15,034 nt of DNA from Barnesiella sp. (GCA_014801065.1 JAAVEX010000012.1:46851-61884), one strand, 5' to 3'. Positions 7,371 through 14,983 are shown, counted from the stretch's first letter. Made by a program: numbers and translations. Notes: generated from the letters alone by a model not told the origin.

Positions 7371-9233
7371 ATGAAAAAAGTTTTACTCCCGCTAATTTCA
7401 TTGTTGCTTACATTTGGTGCTTCGGCCGCGACCCTGAAGAAGGCTCGTGCGGCCAATCAGCAAATGAAGCCAATGGCAATTGAATCGTCGTATGAAGAAT
7501 TTCCCTTCACTTATCCGATCGTGGCTCTTTATGACGATGCCAACTACAAAGTGCCTAACTTCTATGTGATCCTCTCGACCTCTGCCGACACTAAATACGA
7601 CGGCAAGACCGGTACGATCAATGCCGCCCCCGGTAGCTATACGCTGATTCTGGACTTGTATAACAATGTTCCCGAACAGGTTTACCTCCCTTCAGGCACA
7701 TATAAAACTCTCGATGATCCTGACACTCCCACCCCGTTTGGCTACGCATCTGACTATTCCATGTTCAATCTCTACGATCCCGAATCCGGTCAGATCTCAT
7801 TACTTCTCGATCAGGGACAAGATGTGGTGATCGAACGCAATGAGGAAACAGGTTACTACTCAATCTCTACCTTGCTCGAAATCGAAGGCGACACTTATAA
7901 TCTCACCTATAATGGTCCGCTCGCTTTCTCTTCAGCTACTGAACGCGGCACTGTCTATCCTCAGATCAATCACGATGTGACTGCTGATCTCAATATGGGT
8001 GGTATCGCATTCTATCAGGGTGTGACTGAAATTTCCAGCAATGGTGTCAGCTACTATAATCTCTTTGACGTTAGCTTCGACAGAACCAACGGCCGTATGG
8101 ATAGCGAAGGTTACAACCTCGTTATGATGGTGGCCCACAAACGTGTCGTTAAAAAAGCTGATTATCAAGTGATGCCCGGTACATATACCAAAGCTACCAA
8201 TCTTGACCGCGACACATGGTATCCCGCACGCGAAATCGACTATATGGGCTATGTTGTTCCCTTCGGTTCTTACATCCGCGAGATGAAGATCGTTGGTGGC
8301 GAACGCACATATTCTTACGCTTATCTTAAAGAAGGTACATTCACCGTTGAGGACAACGGTGACGGTACTTACAAAGGTACTCTCGATGCCGTTTCTACTC
8401 TTGGCTACAGCGTCAAGTGTACTTGGAGCGGTGAAATCACTCTCAACACTGACAACGCTACATTCCCAACTACTATATCTGACCTTACTGACGACGTAGA
8501 GCTCGATTTCAGCAAACTTGACTTCGGCCGTATCTATCACAACGGTATCTCAGGTGGCTGCCGCACTCTGGTCGTTGACCTCGGATCGCCCACAGGTCAG
8601 GATGAAGGCATCCAGTATGGTGGCGACCTCCTCCGCATGGAATTCCTCGTTGATCCGAAAGACCATCTTCTCTACCCCGGCCTCTATACTGTGGTTCCCA
8701 TCCGTTGGAACTCTAACGAACTCGCTGCCGGCGGTACTTACGAACCGATGTCGCTCAACAAAGGTTACTTCAACGGCAATGGCGCTCAGGTCGGTACTCG
8801 CTACGCTCACTTCGAAAATGACCGCTACTGCGTTTACGATATGGTTGGTCCGGCGGAAGCTGGTTCAGTGTTTGTAGAAACCGATGATTTCGAAAACTAC
8901 AAATTCACTATCGACCTCGAAGATGATGCCGGCTTCAAAATCACCGGTGTTTGGGACAAGCCTATCGTTTACTGCTACAACCCCGAATCGATCAATGACG
9001 ACGATATCATGGGCGTAGAAGAAATCGGCTCTGATTCAAACGGTATCAATGTCGTGGTTGAAGGCGACAATCTCTTCATCCTCAATGCAGGCAACGAAGC
9101 TGTGGCTCTCTACGACGTTTATGGACGTCTGGTGCTGACAACCACTGCCGACAAGATGATCTCTACAGCCGAGCTGGCTAAGGGTATCTATGTAGTAAAA
9201 GTTAAAAATACATCTGTTAAAGTAGCTCTCTAA
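7371..9233 (+). CDS. Secreted three-module protein with T9SS C-terminal sorting domain
   Basis: A 620-residue protein that I cannot assign to a named functional family. A signal peptide covers about residues 1-19 (M-K-K-V-L-L-P-L-I-S, cleavage near A-S-A). Three beta-rich modules of about 140-160 residues follow, roughly 50-187, 206-358 and 376-533. They share a closing pattern: an aromatic beta strand after a turn, an acidic stretch, then an aromatic-rich end (L-T-Y-N-G-P-L at 178-184, C-T-W-S-G-E-I at 350-356, G-V-W-D-K-P-I at 526-532). Module 2 includes G-T-F-T-V-E-D-N-G-D-G-T-Y at 322-334. Residues about 556-620 form a T9SS type A sorting domain (A-L-Y-D-V-Y-G-R-L-V-L, then A-K-G-I-Y-V-V-K-V and final K-V-A-L), so the protein should be exported across the outer membrane and anchored or released there. 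It is the first gene of a tight four-gene operon. Confidence 0.85.
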   Translation: MKKVLLPLISLLLTFGASAATLKKARAANQQMKPMAIESSYEEFPFTYPIVALYDDANYKVPNFYVILSTSADTKYDGKTGTINAAPGSYTLILDLYNNVPEQVYLPSGTYKTLDDPDTPTPFGYASDYSMFNLYDPESGQISLLLDQGQDVVIERNEETGYYSISTLLEIEGDTYNLTYNGPLAFSSATERGTVYPQINHDVTADLNMGGIAFYQGVTEISSNGVSYYNLFDVSFDRTNGRMDSEGYNLVMMVAHKRVVKKADYQVMPGTYTKATNLDRDTWYPAREIDYMGYVVPFGSYIREMKIVGGERTYSYAYLKEGTFTVEDNGDGTYKGTLDAVSTLGYSVKCTWSGEITLNTDNATFPTTISDLTDDVELDFSKLDFGRIYHNGISGGCRTLVVDLGSPTGQDEGIQYGGDLLRMEFLVDPKDHLLYPGLYTVVPIRWNSNELAAGGTYEPMSLNKGYFNGNGAQVGTRYAHFENDRYCVYDMVGPAEAGSVFVETDDFENYKFTIDLEDDAGFKITGVWDKPIVYCYNPESINDDDIMGVEEIGSDSNGINVVVEGDNLFILNAGNEAVALYDVYGRLVLTTTADKMISTAELAKGIYVVKVKNTSVKVAL

Positions 9234-9237
9234 AAAA

Positions 9238-10281
9238 ATGAATAAACTTATCATATCTGCTCTTGCACTGGCTGCAGCAGCCCCCACTTTCGCTTATGTC
9301 GAAAAAAATGAAGTGATGACCGTTGAAAAAGCCGACGGCACGACTCAAAAATTTCTGATCAACGAACTTGACCGTGTGTCGTTTGGCGTTGAGGAAACTG
9401 AATATGCTCTCTACTTCGCTCCCGCCGGTGCGTCGGCTCTCAAACTAGTTTCCGTTCCTTCGGTATTCCTTGCCAATCCCGCTTCGCCCGGCGATCCCTA
9501 CGAATATGGTTTCTCGGCTGTTGCCGCTGCTGAACCGGCTGAAGCCCGTCAGGGTGAATATGCTGTTCAGGTGTCTGTTGGCGAACTCAAAATGAACGAA
9601 TCTGACGTTGACCTCGCCGGCGGTGCCACTTCCGGCATCAACGTTGCCGTCTATCACTACACTGACGGCGAAGTAGACAATGTTTGGGAAACTCAGGCTG
9701 CCGGTTCGTTCACTATGTCGACCAACAATAAGACGCAGATCGTAAAATTTGAAATCGAAGCTACATACGCCGATGGTAGCGAACTCTATCTTACATATAG
9801 CGGCAAACCGACAGCGGTTGAAAGCATGAAGGGTCTCAATCCTCCCTTTGAATATGTAAATCAGGGTCAGTATTTCAATGCCGACGGCAATCCCGAAACG
9901 GTCTTCAATGTGACCGCTATGAAGTACACTTCCGGTAAGCGCGTTCAAGGCGTAAGCTACGAGGGATTTGAGTTTACTCTCGACAACGGAATGGAATGTT
10001 ATCTCTGTGTAGCTGAGGAACTGGTTAATGCCGGAACAATCGATGTTGCTGACCTTAGCGCAAATCAAATGCAGTTTAAATATGGTTACAATATCCAGCT
10101 TGCATCGAAAGGGACCCAGTGGTCAAACTGTGCACAGGTAGGTACATTTAATATCGTCGATAATGGAGATGGAACATACGTGATTGACTTTGATATGACC
10201 AATCTCTATCTCAATATGTATGGATCGCAGGGCGGTACTCCCGAACGCGTGGTCCTGAACTTCAATGGCGCAGCTAACTAA
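9238..10281 (+). CDS. Exported protein with two modules related to the preceding gene, no T9SS tail
   Basis: A 347-residue protein of unknown function. Residues 1-19 form a signal peptide (cleavage near T-F-A-Y). Residues 25-50 hold a short strand pattern, V-M-T-V-E-K-A-D-G-T-T-Q-K-F then D-R-V-S-F, common at the start of secreted Bacteroidetes proteins. Two modules follow, about 54-194 and 200-347. Their closing parts resemble those of the upstream 620-residue protein: K-F-E-I-E-A-T-Y-A-D-G then L-T-Y-S-G-K-P at 185-191, and G-T-F-N-I-V-D-N-G-D-G-T-Y at 302-314 with L-N-F-N-G-A-A-N as the end. The second block is close to G-T-F-T-V-E-D-N-G-D-G-T-Y upstream, so paralogy is likely. There is no sorting domain and no lipobox, so how it reaches or leaves the periplasm is open. 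It starts 4 bp after the previous stop. Confidence 0.8.
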   Translation: MNKLIISALALAAAAPTFAYVEKNEVMTVEKADGTTQKFLINELDRVSFGVEETEYALYFAPAGASALKLVSVPSVFLANPASPGDPYEYGFSAVAAAEPAEARQGEYAVQVSVGELKMNESDVDLAGGATSGINVAVYHYTDGEVDNVWETQAAGSFTMSTNNKTQIVKFEIEATYADGSELYLTYSGKPTAVESMKGLNPPFEYVNQGQYFNADGNPETVFNVTAMKYTSGKRVQGVSYEGFEFTLDNGMECYLCVAEELVNAGTIDVADLSANQMQFKYGYNIQLASKGTQWSNCAQVGTFNIVDNGDGTYVIDFDMTNLYLNMYGSQGGTPERVVLNFNGAAN

Positions 10282-10289
10282 TAAACCAA

Positions 10290-10310
10290 TCTGACTAATC
10301 AGACTAATCC
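10290..10310 (+). repeat. Short tandem repeat and small hairpin in the 39-bp gap
   Basis: The gap before the protease gene contains two copies of GACTAATC with a 9-bp period (from 10293 and 10302) and a 5-bp hairpin TCTGA-CTAA-TCAGA at 10290-10303. There is no T-run, so it is not a terminator. It could modestly affect mRNA processing or translation between the two genes; this is speculation. Confidence 0.3.
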
Positions 10311-10320
10311 GACGAAAGTC

Positions 10321-12489
10321 ATGAAATACACCGCTATAATTGTATCAGCGCTGCTTTCGATAGGCGTATTGGGCGCGACAGCCGACAAGCTGTCGCCCGA
10401 TACCCGCCTGCGTCTCGAGCAGCGTTCGAAAATGATGAATACGAACTCAACTGAGAGTGAAAAACCCTCAATGAAGGTGTTTATCTCTGTTGAGGAAGGA
10501 TTCGATCCCATGAATCTTGCGATCGAAGGCGTTGAAATTCAGAGTGTGTTCAACCGCATCGTGACTGCGGCTGTTACTCCTGAAGCCATCGTACGACTTT
10601 GTGAACTCGACGGCGTTAAATATATCCAGCGCGCCCACAAAGTGAACCTTTGCAACGATTTCGGACGTCGTGATCTCAAAGTGGATCAAATTCATAAAAA
10701 CGAAGGCAACGAGCTCCCTCAGCCTTACACCGGAACCGGTGTGGTGGTCGGTATGATCGATACCGGGGTTGAATATGGCCATCGTTCGTTCTATTCCACT
10801 GACGGCACTGAGCTTCGTATCCGTCGCGTCTGGGATATGAATGGTTTCGGCACTCCTCCCGAAGGCTTCACTTATGGTAAAGAACTTAAAACAGAATCAG
10901 AAATTCTTACAGCTACCTGCGACTCAAGATATGATTATCACGGTTCGCACACTATGGGTACGGCAGCCGGTGGTGGTAATCTCCCCACTAAATATTATGG
11001 TATGGCTCCTGATGCCGATATCGTGTTCGTAAGCTTTAAGACCGACGACAACTCAGCAATTGCCGATGGTATAAAGTATATCTTCGACTATGCCGACGAA
11101 GTTGGTAAGCCTTGCGTGATCAATATGAGTCTTGGTTCTCACCAGGGTCCTCATGACGGAACTTCTTATGTCGATCAGATCATTGATGAAATGTCGGGTC
11201 CCGGACGTATCATTGTGGGCGCTGCAGGCAATGAAGGCGAAGCGCGCATGCACGCCAGCAAAACATTCACCGCCGGCAGCAAGACTCTGAAGACTCTGCT
11301 CACTTACAATTCAGGTCAATCTCACAAGCTCCACTATCTTGATATCTGGGGAACACCCGGTTCAAATTTCACAGTCAAAATGTCGATCTTCGACTCGCTG
11401 AAAGGCCGTGCGCTCTACAGCAGCGACGCTTTTGACACCGCTAATCCCGACAAAAACGTCTACTATTTCACCTATCTTGATGAAGAGGGTGCGGATATGG
11501 ACTGCGTGATAACCGGCGAGATCAACCCCGAAAATGGTGCTCCCCACGTGTATATCGAAGCTTCTATGGGCGATCTCGGCACCGGACGTATGCCTGGTCT
11601 GACAATCACCGGTGAGGCCGGAGCTACTGTCAATCTCTGGAACGTTGGTCAGCATGAGTTCTCTTCCAACAATATTGCTTCGCTCACAAACGGCGACAAT
11701 AATATGACCGTAGGCGAAATCGGTGGTACCGCCAACCGTATCATCACTGTCGGATCGTATGACGGACGCGACACTGTTTATTTCACACATGGAAATTATT
11801 ATGCGTTGACCGAAACGGCTATTTCAAGCTATAAAAAGCACCAACACTCGGTGTTCTCAAGCTATGGTCCTACGGCCGACGGTCGCACAGTGCCTCATAT
11901 CCTTGCTCCCGGTATGCCCGTGATCTCTACGTTCAACCGTTACGCTATGGACGCTACAATGCTTGATCAGGAGACTTGCGATTACACTACTGATGCTTCG
12001 GGTCGTAAGTACTACTATATGTACAGCATGGGCACATCTATGGCTGCCCCTCACGTGGCCGGTTCGATCGCTCTTATGCTTCAAGCCAATCCTGAGCTTA
12101 CGCCCGAGCAGGCTCGTCAGATCATTCAGGAAACTGCCGTCACCTCTTCTGAAATGGGCACTCTTCCCAACAACACCTGGGGTGCCGGTCGCCTGAACAC
12201 ACTTGAATGTGTTAAACGCGCCGTTAGCCTAAATGATGTTCAGTCGATCACCGACGTTGATGTGGACAATGAATCCACTCAGGCCTGGGGTGAAAACGGA
12301 AATATCATTGTTAGCACTCCTGCTGTCGGATCGAAGGTGCGTATCTACAACCTTTCAGGTCTTCTTCTCAAAGAAGCCACGCTTACTGAAAGCTTCACCA
12401 CGATCGACGCTTCGGCTTGGGGTCATGGTATTTTCGTTGCTGAAGTGGTTGGCAGCAATTCGCGCAGCTCATTCAAGATCGCGCTCTAA
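10321..12489 (+). CDS. Subtilisin-family (S8) serine protease with T9SS sorting domain
   Basis: A 722-residue secreted protease. A signal peptide spans about residues 1-20. Residues about 51-110 resemble an I9-type inhibitory propeptide. The catalytic triad is complete: D147 in V-V-G-M-I-D-T-G-V, H207 in D-Y-H-G-S-H-T-M-G, and S573 in G-T-S-M-A-A-P-H-V-A-G. The oxyanion asparagine is N304 in A-A-G-N-E-G. The span N304 to S573 is 269 residues, against 66 in subtilisin BPN', so about 200 residues are inserted (roughly 310-500, beta-rich). Residues about 660-722 form a T9SS type A sorting domain (V-R-I-Y-N-L-S-G-L-L-L, W-G-H-G-I-F-V-A-E-V, final F-K-I-A-L), placing the mature enzyme outside the outer membrane. 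It lies third in the operon, so the related proteins encoded before it may be partners, substrates or peptide binders; that is inference. Natural substrate unknown. Confidence 0.94.
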   Translation: MKYTAIIVSALLSIGVLGATADKLSPDTRLRLEQRSKMMNTNSTESEKPSMKVFISVEEGFDPMNLAIEGVEIQSVFNRIVTAAVTPEAIVRLCELDGVKYIQRAHKVNLCNDFGRRDLKVDQIHKNEGNELPQPYTGTGVVVGMIDTGVEYGHRSFYSTDGTELRIRRVWDMNGFGTPPEGFTYGKELKTESEILTATCDSRYDYHGSHTMGTAAGGGNLPTKYYGMAPDADIVFVSFKTDDNSAIADGIKYIFDYADEVGKPCVINMSLGSHQGPHDGTSYVDQIIDEMSGPGRIIVGAAGNEGEARMHASKTFTAGSKTLKTLLTYNSGQSHKLHYLDIWGTPGSNFTVKMSIFDSLKGRALYSSDAFDTANPDKNVYYFTYLDEEGADMDCVITGEINPENGAPHVYIEASMGDLGTGRMPGLTITGEAGATVNLWNVGQHEFSSNNIASLTNGDNNMTVGEIGGTANRIITVGSYDGRDTVYFTHGNYYALTETAISSYKKHQHSVFSSYGPTADGRTVPHILAPGMPVISTFNRYAMDATMLDQETCDYTTDASGRKYYYMYSMGTSMAAPHVAGSIALMLQANPELTPEQARQIIQETAVTSSEMGTLPNNTWGAGRLNTLECVKRAVSLNDVQSITDVDVDNESTQAWGENGNIIVSTPAVGSKVRIYNLSGLLLKEATLTESFTTIDASAWGHGIFVAEVVGSNSRSSFKIAL

Positions 12490-12513
12490 TGTTTTAATAT
12501 CAAAAATGTAATC

Positions 12514-13011
12514 ATGAAGAAAATTTTCACAATATTGTCCGCTCTCGTTATGACAGTGTTTTGCGCTGCGAACGCTTCTGCTCAGGAGAGAGAGACAGTG
12601 GTGTCTGTATATCTCCAGAATGGCGATGTAGAGTACTATAAACTTGCCGATAAACCTACGGCTACTTTCACCAACGATATTCTCGTAGTTGAATCTGAAT
12701 CTTTCAGAGGTGAGTATGACTACTCTCTCGTCAGTCATTTCGCTTTTGAAGATGCAAATGATGTGATGGCTATCGAAGAAGTGGGTGGTGACAAGGCTTC
12801 GTTCTCAATGTCCTACACCGACAATGCCACGGTCAATATGACTGCTCCCGATCTGAAGTGGGCAAAGGTGTTCTCGGTTCAGGGTGTGGAAGTCACCGCT
12901 GCCAATGCTGATGAGAATGGATCGCTTACGCTTGATGTGTCCGGTCTTGCTCCGGGTGTCTACGTGGTGACTCCCTCTTGTCACTCGGCAGTTAAAATCG
13001 TTAAACGCTAA
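12514..13011 (+). CDS. Small secreted protein with T9SS-type C-terminal domain
   Basis: A 165-residue protein of unknown function. Residues 1-23 form a clear signal peptide (cleavage at A-S-A-Q). Residues about 29-80 show a beta pattern frequent in secreted Bacteroidetes proteins: a strand, a turn N-G-D, K-L-A-D-K-P-T-A-T-F, then a strand ending H-F-A-F-E-D. Residues about 96-165 read as a T9SS-type sorting domain (A-K-V-F-S-V-Q-G-V-E-V, L-A-P-G-V-Y-V-V-T-P, final A-V-K-I-V-K-R). Almost nothing lies between the two parts, so the exported product after tail removal would be only about 70 residues. It starts 24 bp after the protease stop and closes the operon. A role as accessory or inhibitor of the neighbouring protease is possible but not shown by the sequence. 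Confidence 0.82.
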   Translation: MKKIFTILSALVMTVFCAANASAQERETVVSVYLQNGDVEYYKLADKPTATFTNDILVVESESFRGEYDYSLVSHFAFEDANDVMAIEEVGGDKASFSMSYTDNATVNMTAPDLKWAKVFSVQGVEVTAANADENGSLTLDVSGLAPGVYVVTPSCHSAVKIVKR

Positions 13012-13038
13012 TATATTTCGCTTTATAGACAAGCTCAA

Positions 13039-13145
13039 CAGGTCGATTATCTGACCTGATAATAGAAGGGACGTGCCATGGTCGAATCCGTGCGACAAGT
13101 CAATGAATCCTATCGGACGCGCTGTGGCGCGTCCCTTCTGTTTTG
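13039..13145 (+). terminator. Hairpin plus long-stem terminator-like structure at operon end
   Basis: Two structures lie in the gap between the small secreted protein and the AI-2E gene. First, CAGGTC (13039-13044) pairs with GACCTG (13053-13058). Second, AGAAGGGACGTGCC (13064-13077) pairs with GGCGCGTCCCTTCT (13126-13139) over 14 bp with one G-U wobble, enclosing a 48-base loop that has a small internal hairpin (GTCG at 13081-13084, CGAC at 13093-13096). GTTTTG follows directly. The GC-rich stem and short T-run suggest a factor-independent terminator, though the loop is unusually long. A structured leader of the next gene is the alternative. Confidence 0.55.
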
Positions 13146-13172
13146 TCCCCTCATGACCAATCCTATACCTCG

Positions 13173-14270
13173 ATGAATAATACTGCTCAATATTGGAATC
13201 TCGATCGAATCATGCACCTCGTGATAGGGGTGATACTTGCTGTGATTATCGTTTTGCTGATCAACTATCTCAGCGAAGCGCTGCTGCCATTTTTTGCCGC
13301 GTGTCTGATAGCTTATATGCTCCAGCCTTTGGTAGAGCTCAACAGGCGTTGGACGCATGAAAAAGGGAGAGTGATATCTTCGATTCTTACAGTTGTGGAG
13401 GTGATTGCCGTCGTAGCAGGAATTACATATCTATTTCTGCCATCGGTGGTGGATGAACTCGACGAGCTGCATCGGATATTGCATCAGATTACTTCGGGCG
13501 AGCGTCAACTGCCCGATGAATTTGTAGGGATTGTAAATTTTGTAGAGGATCATTTCAATCCGCAGGAGATCAAAGGCATGCTCTCGGGTCTGAAAATTGA
13601 GTCGCTCATCAGTAAAGGAACCACTCTGCTCGGCGCATCGCTCAACGTGGTTCTTGATATATTGGGGTGGGCGCTGACAATCATATATGTGCTCTTTATC
13701 TTGATTGACTATCCGCAGATAAGTCGAGGTTTTAAACTGATTGTGCCTTATAAATACCGCGAAAATGCTATATCCATTGTTCACGATGTGCAGGACTCGA
13801 TGAATCATTATTTCCGCGGTCAGGGTTTTGTGGCGCTCATCGCCACTGTGTTTTATTGTGTCGGATTCTACATAATCGGCCTCCCGCTCGCCATACCGAT
13901 GGGGCTGCTTGTCGGGATACTGTACATGATTCCTTATTTTCAGTATGTCACACTGATACCGGTAGCAATAATTTGCCTGATATACTCACTCGGCGGGGGC
14001 GACACGTTTATGTCGCTTTTCGGCAAATCGCTGTTGGTTTATGCTATAAGCCAGTCGGTGTGTGATTATATCATCACACCCCATGTGATGGGCAAAGAGA
14101 TGGGGCTGAATCCTGCCGTTATTCTTCTTGCGCTATCGGTGTGGGGGAGTCTGCTCGGTATTATCGGTATGATCATAGCACTTCCTGCCACATCTTTGCT
14201 GATGTCGTACTACGAGCGATATATATCCAATCCCCGCCAGCGATCGGAAAAATGTGGCGACACGGATTAA
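13173..14270 (+). CDS. AI-2E / PerM-family membrane protein
   Basis: A 365-residue inner-membrane protein of the AI-2E transporter (PerM, UPF0118) family. Helical pairs lie at the N-terminus (I-G-V-I-L-A-V-I-I-V-L-L-I), then a soluble helical middle of about 90 residues, then the conserved second half. The family block Y-F-R-G-Q is at 213-217, followed by helices with the I-P-Y motif (Y-M-I-P-Y-F-Q-Y-V). P-H-V-M-G-K-E-M-G-L-N-P at 303-314 precedes the last long hydrophobic stretch ending A-L-P-A-T. Despite the name, members include Na+/H+ antiporters and proteins of unknown substrate, so quorum-signal export should not be assumed. The ATG at 13173 was preferred over an in-frame TTG 30 bp upstream, which lies on the edge of the terminator-like stem. 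It is convergent with the gene at 14310. Confidence 0.9.
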   Translation: MNNTAQYWNLDRIMHLVIGVILAVIIVLLINYLSEALLPFFAACLIAYMLQPLVELNRRWTHEKGRVISSILTVVEVIAVVAGITYLFLPSVVDELDELHRILHQITSGERQLPDEFVGIVNFVEDHFNPQEIKGMLSGLKIESLISKGTTLLGASLNVVLDILGWALTIIYVLFILIDYPQISRGFKLIVPYKYRENAISIVHDVQDSMNHYFRGQGFVALIATVFYCVGFYIIGLPLAIPMGLLVGILYMIPYFQYVTLIPVAIICLIYSLGGGDTFMSLFGKSLLVYAISQSVCDYIITPHVMGKEMGLNPAVILLALSVWGSLLGIIGMIIALPATSLLMSYYERYISNPRQRSEKCGDTD

Positions 14271-14311
14271 GAAACTGGTCTAATTTATTCTCATATATTT
14301 AAATAGTTTCT
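14270..14311. terminator. Weak inverted repeat between convergent genes
   Basis: AGAAACT (14270-14276) and AGTTTCT (14305-14311) form a 7-bp inverted repeat around a 28-base AT-rich centre, touching the stop codons of both convergent genes. The 39-bp gap has room for little else, so it could act as a bidirectional terminator. The stem is short and the loop long, so support is modest. Confidence 0.3.
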
Positions 14312-14939
14312 AAATGTTCATGAAGTGTGTGCGCGCGCCTCGTTCCTGTTCGGGCAGGCCGTTGGCTTCACGGGCTTTGGAAATCGCTTTTATCAGAAAG
14401 GCCATGTTACGTCCGAGATTTCGCATGGTCTGCAGTCCTTCAAGATCCGCCTCTACATGTTCGGCCGTGAATCCATGCACCTCATTCCAATAGGTGCTTG
14501 ACACAATCGGCATAGAGCAGATGGTGAAATATTTGTTGATCTCGTCGAAAGCGGATGTAGATCCGGCTCTGCGCGAGGATACTACTGCTGCCCCGACTTT
14601 CATGGTCTTGTTGATGGTGTTTGATGTGCTGTAGAATAGCCTGTCGAGAAGTGAGAGGATCTGTCCGTTGCTGCCGGCATAATATACCGGCGTGCCAACC
14701 ACCATTCCGTCGGCATCAGCCAGTTTCGGAGCAATTTCGTTGACAATGTCGTTGAACACACAGCGCCCGTGTGTGGCGCAGAAGTTGCAGCTGATGCAAC
14801 CACGTATATCTTTATTTCCGGCATTGATACGTTCTACTTCGATTCCCTCGGACCGCAGAGTTTCTTCTACTTCTCGAAGGGCGCGGTCTGTGCATCCACC
14901 TGTTATTCGAGGACTTCCGTTGATAACGAGTACTTTCAT
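14310..14939 (-). CDS. Iron-sulfur flavoprotein / NADPH-dependent FMN reductase family
   Basis: A 209-residue cytoplasmic flavodoxin-fold protein. The FMN phosphate loop is V-L-V-I-N-G-S-P-R at 3-11, and V-G-T-P-V-Y-Y at 81-87 is the second flavin-contact loop. Between them, C48-x2-C51-x2-C54-x5-C60 has the compact cysteine spacing of archaeal and bacterial iron-sulfur flavoproteins (Isf), which bind one [4Fe-4S] cluster and FMN and transfer electrons in anaerobes, for example from ferredoxin to oxidants. The ATG at 14939 was chosen because the family begins directly with M-K-V-L-V-I-N-G-S-P; an in-frame TTG 30 bp upstream adds unrelated residues. Physiological partner is unknown. Many members annotated only as 'flavodoxin family' or 'NAD(P)H-dependent oxidoreductase' share this motif. 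Confidence 0.88.
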   Translation of the reverse strand: MKVLVINGSPRITGGCTDRALREVEETLRSEGIEVERINAGNKDIRGCISCNFCATHGRCVFNDIVNEIAPKLADADGMVVGTPVYYAGSNGQILSLLDRLFYSTSNTINKTMKVGAAVVSSRRAGSTSAFDEINKYFTICSMPIVSSTYWNEVHGFTAEHVEADLEGLQTMRNLGRNMAFLIKAISKAREANGLPEQERGARTHFMNI

Positions 14940-14983
14940 CTTGCTTATAGTTCCTATTTGATCATACAATACGTTAGCTTATA

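Noticed and set aside
7932..8540. Long antisense open frame (202 codons) inside the 620-residue gene
   Set aside because: The plus strand has a clear signal peptide, repeats and sorting tail. The antisense frame has no recognisable domain and reflects codon bias of the real gene. The same holds for the antisense frames at 9445-10068 and 11362-11790.
5488..13011. Polysaccharide utilisation locus built around the sulfatase
   Set aside because: There is no SusC/SusD pair, glycoside hydrolase or hybrid two-component regulator in the window, and the divergent operon encodes a protease and unknown proteins.
13064..13139. tRNA gene in the operon-end structure, suggested by GGTCGAATCC
   Set aside because: The string resembles a T-loop, but the stem lengths, the lack of an anticodon arm and the absence of a CCA-compatible acceptor rule out a tRNA.
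13143..13172. TTG start adding ten residues to the AI-2E protein
   Set aside because: It would begin at the end of the terminator-like structure and adds no conserved residues. The ATG at 13173 gives a normal N-terminus.
13173..14270. Quorum-sensing (AI-2) export role for the AI-2E family gene
   Set aside because: The family name is historical and members have other activities. Nothing nearby (no luxS or lsr genes) supports a signalling role.
14940..14969. TTG start adding ten residues to the iron-sulfur flavoprotein
   Set aside because: The family begins at M-K-V-L-V-I-N-G-S-P, encoded from the ATG at 14939.
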